Assembly (NCBI RefSeq): GCF_000376385.1
Contig: NZ_AQWN01000011.1
Location: forward strand, 1 to 64,000
Direction: 5' to 3'
Length of the DNA stretch: 64,000 bases
DNA from: Desulfurispora thermophila DSM 16022
GTDB lineage: Bacteria; Bacillota; Desulfotomaculia; Desulfotomaculales; Desulfurisporaceae
In this document: positions 61,710 through 64,000 of the stretch, one piece after another
Position numbering within the stretch: position 1 is the first letter of the stretch
How the letters are laid out: each line of letters opens with the position of its first letter
Notes under the pieces: generated by a model
The model's input: only the letters and a program-made list of their open reading frames with translations
Databases searched by the model: none
What the model was told of the DNA's origin: nothing
Made by a program: the position numbers and the translations under genes

Positions 61710-61742
61710 GGTCTCTCCCATCGAGAGACCTGTTGCTTTTTT
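61710..61742 (+). terminator. terminator after hfq
   Basis: GGTCTCT (61710-61716) pairs with AGAGACC (61724-61730) across a 7-nt loop, and TGTTGC then a T-run of six follows. Confidence 0.88.
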
Positions 61743-61805
61743 AAGCAAAACAGCATCTCCACCGGCGTATAATTAAATAGTGTTTGGCCGGTGAGGTGAA
61801 AGCCT

Positions 61806-62705
61806 GTGCTGTGGAGCGAAAAAAAAAACCAGCTGGCGTTGGATAAAACAAAACATGACTCCGAACAGCAAAGGCAAAAAAATATCAAAACCATCCTGAA
61901 TGAACTGGAAAGACTGGTGGGCCTGCAGGAAGTCAAGCAGGCTGTAAAGGAGATTTACGCCTGGATCGAGATACAAAAAAAGAGGCAAAAAGAAAGATTG
62001 GCTACAGAAAGCCAGGTCCTGCACATGATATTCAAAGGAAACCCGGGCACGGGCAAGACCACCGTAGCCCGTTTGCTGGGCCAGTTGTTCAAGGAAATGG
62101 GGGTTCTGCCCAAGGGGCATCTGGTGGAAGTGGAAAGGGCAGACCTGGTGGGTGAGTATATCGGGCATACCGCTCAGCGCACCAGGGAAGCGGTTAAAAA
62201 AGCCCTGGGAGGCATTCTCTTTGTTGACGAAGCATACTCCCTGGCCAGGGGGGGAGAGAAAGATTTTGGCAAGGAATCTATTGATGTGTTGGTTAAACAA
62301 ATGGAAGACCAGAAAGATGCTTTTATCCTGATCCTGGCCGGATACAACGACGAAATGGAGTGGTTTTTGGAAACCAACCCCGGACTGCGCTCCCGCTTTC
62401 CCATTCAAATCCGTTTTCCCGATTACAATTTATCCGAGCTTTTGGCCATAGCCGATGTAATGCTGCAGCAAAAACAATATGTCTTAAACAGCGGGGCACG
62501 GGAAGAATTGCGCACAGTATTACAAACGCTCAAAAAATCCCATATCAACAGCGGCAATGCCCGGCTGGTGCGCAATATCATTGAAGCGGCCATTCGCCAG
62601 CAAGCTGTTAGGCTTTTGGAAGCCCGCCAGGTTTCCCGGGAGGATTTGCTCACCATTACCAGGGAGGATCTGGTCCGGGCCAGACAAAAAATAAATATCT
62701 GTTAA
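61806..62705 (+). CDS. spoVK: stage V sporulation protein K (AAA+ ATPase)
   Basis: A 299-residue CbbX-type AAA+ protein with Walker A GNPGTGKTT (about 78-86), Walker B ILFVDEAYSL (about 137-146) and an arginine-finger region GLRSRFP. In Bacillus SpoVK is needed for late spore maturation. The GTG start follows GAGGTGA. The hfq-spoVK-ynbB order seen here is the Bacillus order. Its short charged N-terminus (about 35 residues) precedes the AAA domain. Confidence 0.93.
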   Translation: MLWSEKKNQLALDKTKHDSEQQRQKNIKTILNELERLVGLQEVKQAVKEIYAWIEIQKKRQKERLATESQVLHMIFKGNPGTGKTTVARLLGQLFKEMGVLPKGHLVEVERADLVGEYIGHTAQRTREAVKKALGGILFVDEAYSLARGGEKDFGKESIDVLVKQMEDQKDAFILILAGYNDEMEWFLETNPGLRSRFPIQIRFPDYNLSELLAIADVMLQQKQYVLNSGAREELRTVLQTLKKSHINSGNARLVRNIIEAAIRQQAVRLLEARQVSREDLLTITREDLVRARQKINIC

Positions 62706-62722
62706 ACATAGAGGTGGAAGAA

Positions 62723-63964
62723 TTGACACTGGAAGGTGACTGGCTCAGACTTTACCAGGAAACCGTCATAGATACCCAATCCGTTTGCCAGAAAATAGAG
62801 GAAACAGCCCGTGTAAATACTGAAAAGGTTTTGCGAGCATTTCAAAAAGCCAGAGTTAGCGATTTTCACTTAAAGGGAAGCACAGGCTACGGTTATAACG
62901 ACCTGGCCCGGGAAACCCTGGAAGAAGTATATGCCGAAGTATTCTCCAGCGAAGCAGCACTTGTGCGCAGTCAAATTGTCAGCGGCACGCACGCTATTGC
63001 CCTGTGTTTGTACGGCATTCTGCGTCCCGGTGATGAACTGCTGGCTGTGCAGGGCACACCTTATGATACGCTGGCCGCCATTATCGGTATAAACAGCAAT
63101 GAAAGCGGCTCTTTGAAAGAATACGGTATAACCTACCGGCAGGTGGAATTGCTGCCGGACGGTACCCCTGATTATCAAGCCATTAAGCAGGCTATTAACT
63201 CCAGAACCAAAATGGTTATGCTGCAGCGCTCCCGAGGGTACAGTCTGCGCCCCGCCCTGACCATTGACCGGATGAAAGAATTGATCGACTTTATCCGTGG
63301 TCAGAAACCCGATGTGGTGATTCTCGTCGATAATTGCTATGGAGAATTTGTTGAGGAGAGAGAACCTACACAGATCGGTGCCGACCTGGTAGCCGGCTCA
63401 TTAATCAAGAACCCCGGTGGAGGACTGGCTCCCACCGGGGGATACGTTGTGGGGAAGAATAAATACGTACAAATGGCCGCCAACAGATGGACAGCACCGG
63501 GAATAGGCTGGGAAGTGGGACCCAGCCCGGACTATGTACGACTGCTTTTCCAAGGAATATTTCTGGCACCATCTTTTGTTAGTGAAGCACTTCAGGGGAT
63601 GGTCTTTGCCGCCAGGCTTTTTGAAAGGCTGGGGTATGATACGTCCCCCGCATATACAGATTTTCGCAGTGACATCATCCAGGCTGTTATTCTCAACTCA
63701 CCGCAAAAGGTGATTGCCTTCTGTCAAGCCATTCAGGCCAGCTCACCTGTGGACGCCCATGTGCGACCGGAGCCTGTAGATATGCCAGGCTACACTGATC
63801 AGGTGATTATGGCTGCCGGTACATTTATCCAGGGAGCTTCCCTGGAACTGAGCGCTGACGCTCCCATGCGTCCGCCCTATATAGTATACCTGCAGGGCGG
63901 ATTATCCCGCCATCATACTCGTCTGGCCGTTATTCAGGCCGCCCGGGCTTTACAGATGCTGTAA
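62723..63964 (+). CDS. PLP-dependent YnbB family protein (annotated aluminium resistance / methionine gamma-lyase-like)
   Basis: A 413-residue cystathionine-beta-lyase-type fold with VSGTHAIALCLYG (about 93-105), VDNCYGEFVE (PLP-ring Asp) and SLIKNPGGGLAPTGGYV with the PLP lysine. The substrate is unknown; 'aluminium resistance' is a label inherited from early reports. The TTG at 62723 has GAGGTGG 5 nt upstream and is preferred over the GTG at 62714, which lies inside that site. It lies 17 bp after spoVK and is the last complete gene; the last 36 bases of the window hold no gene. Confidence 0.85.
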   Translation: MTLEGDWLRLYQETVIDTQSVCQKIEETARVNTEKVLRAFQKARVSDFHLKGSTGYGYNDLARETLEEVYAEVFSSEAALVRSQIVSGTHAIALCLYGILRPGDELLAVQGTPYDTLAAIIGINSNESGSLKEYGITYRQVELLPDGTPDYQAIKQAINSRTKMVMLQRSRGYSLRPALTIDRMKELIDFIRGQKPDVVILVDNCYGEFVEEREPTQIGADLVAGSLIKNPGGGLAPTGGYVVGKNKYVQMAANRWTAPGIGWEVGPSPDYVRLLFQGIFLAPSFVSEALQGMVFAARLFERLGYDTSPAYTDFRSDIIQAVILNSPQKVIAFCQAIQASSPVDAHVRPEPVDMPGYTDQVIMAAGTFIQGASLELSADAPMRPPYIVYLQGGLSRHHTRLAVIQAARALQML

Positions 63965-64000
63965 TGCACGGGGATGAATATAGTCGCAATATAAATATAT

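Overview
The window looks like part of the chromosome of an anaerobic, spore-forming member of the Clostridia, most likely a Desulfotomaculum/Pelotomaculum-type Peptococcaceae. This rests on spore genes (spoVK, a gerA-type receptor pair, a LysM-GerMN protein), anaerobic enzymes (a [FeFe] hydrogenase, an aldehyde:ferredoxin oxidoreductase, oxygen-sensitive ThiC-type radical enzymes) and a mutS/mutL/miaA/hfq/spoVK order shared with Bacillus. No mobile element, CRISPR array or tRNA was seen. The sequence starts inside a 5S rRNA gene.

Region 1 (about 200-7400) is a threonine/aspartate operon (ACT protein, hom, thrB, lysC with a clear internal start for a beta subunit), then an ApgM-type phosphomutase, a nitroreductase and an EamA transporter. 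Region 2 (about 7640-24230) is the main accessory block. Together uxaB, uxaA, two LacI-family regulators, a CUT2 sugar ABC transporter, an IolM-like dehydrogenase, a second zinc dehydrogenase, IolN- and IolO-like enzymes, kdgK, kdgA and a Gfo/Idh dehydrogenase can encode uptake of myo-inositol and its conversion, through the Thermotoga-type route (scyllo-inosose, diketo-inositol, 5-keto-L-gluconate, tagaturonate, altronate, KDG), to pyruvate and glyceraldehyde-3-phosphate. Two families of palindromic operators (AAACGTTT and GTAAGCGCTTAC) sit in front of the transcription units.

Region 3 (about 24250-37240) holds a flavoprotein; an AOR with a MoaD-like sulfur carrier, a PAS-sigma54 activator and a GabT-type aminotransferase behind a near-consensus sigma54 promoter with an upstream 18-bp palindrome; a cell-wall amidase with 48-residue repeats; a group B-like [FeFe] hydrogenase; and a cation efflux gene behind a candidate NiCo riboswitch and terminator. 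Region 4 (about 37235-50070) has a fused PutA, a cobalamin riboswitch controlling two tandem ThiC paralogues that are better read as BzaA/BzaB (anaerobic 5-hydroxybenzimidazole synthesis), spore germination receptor A and B subunits, and two acyl-CoA dehydrogenases.

Region 5 (50320-63964) is a conserved housekeeping run: miaB, ricA/ymcA-like, mutS, a translationally coupled hydantoinase-like and histone-deacetylase-like pair, mutL, an RsmJ-like methyltransferase, miaA, hfq, spoVK and a YnbB-type PLP enzyme. The clearest reinterpretations are the inositol pathway, the BzaA/BzaB pair and the sigma54-controlled GABA/AOR module. All rest on sequence reading and family knowledge only; no database search was run.
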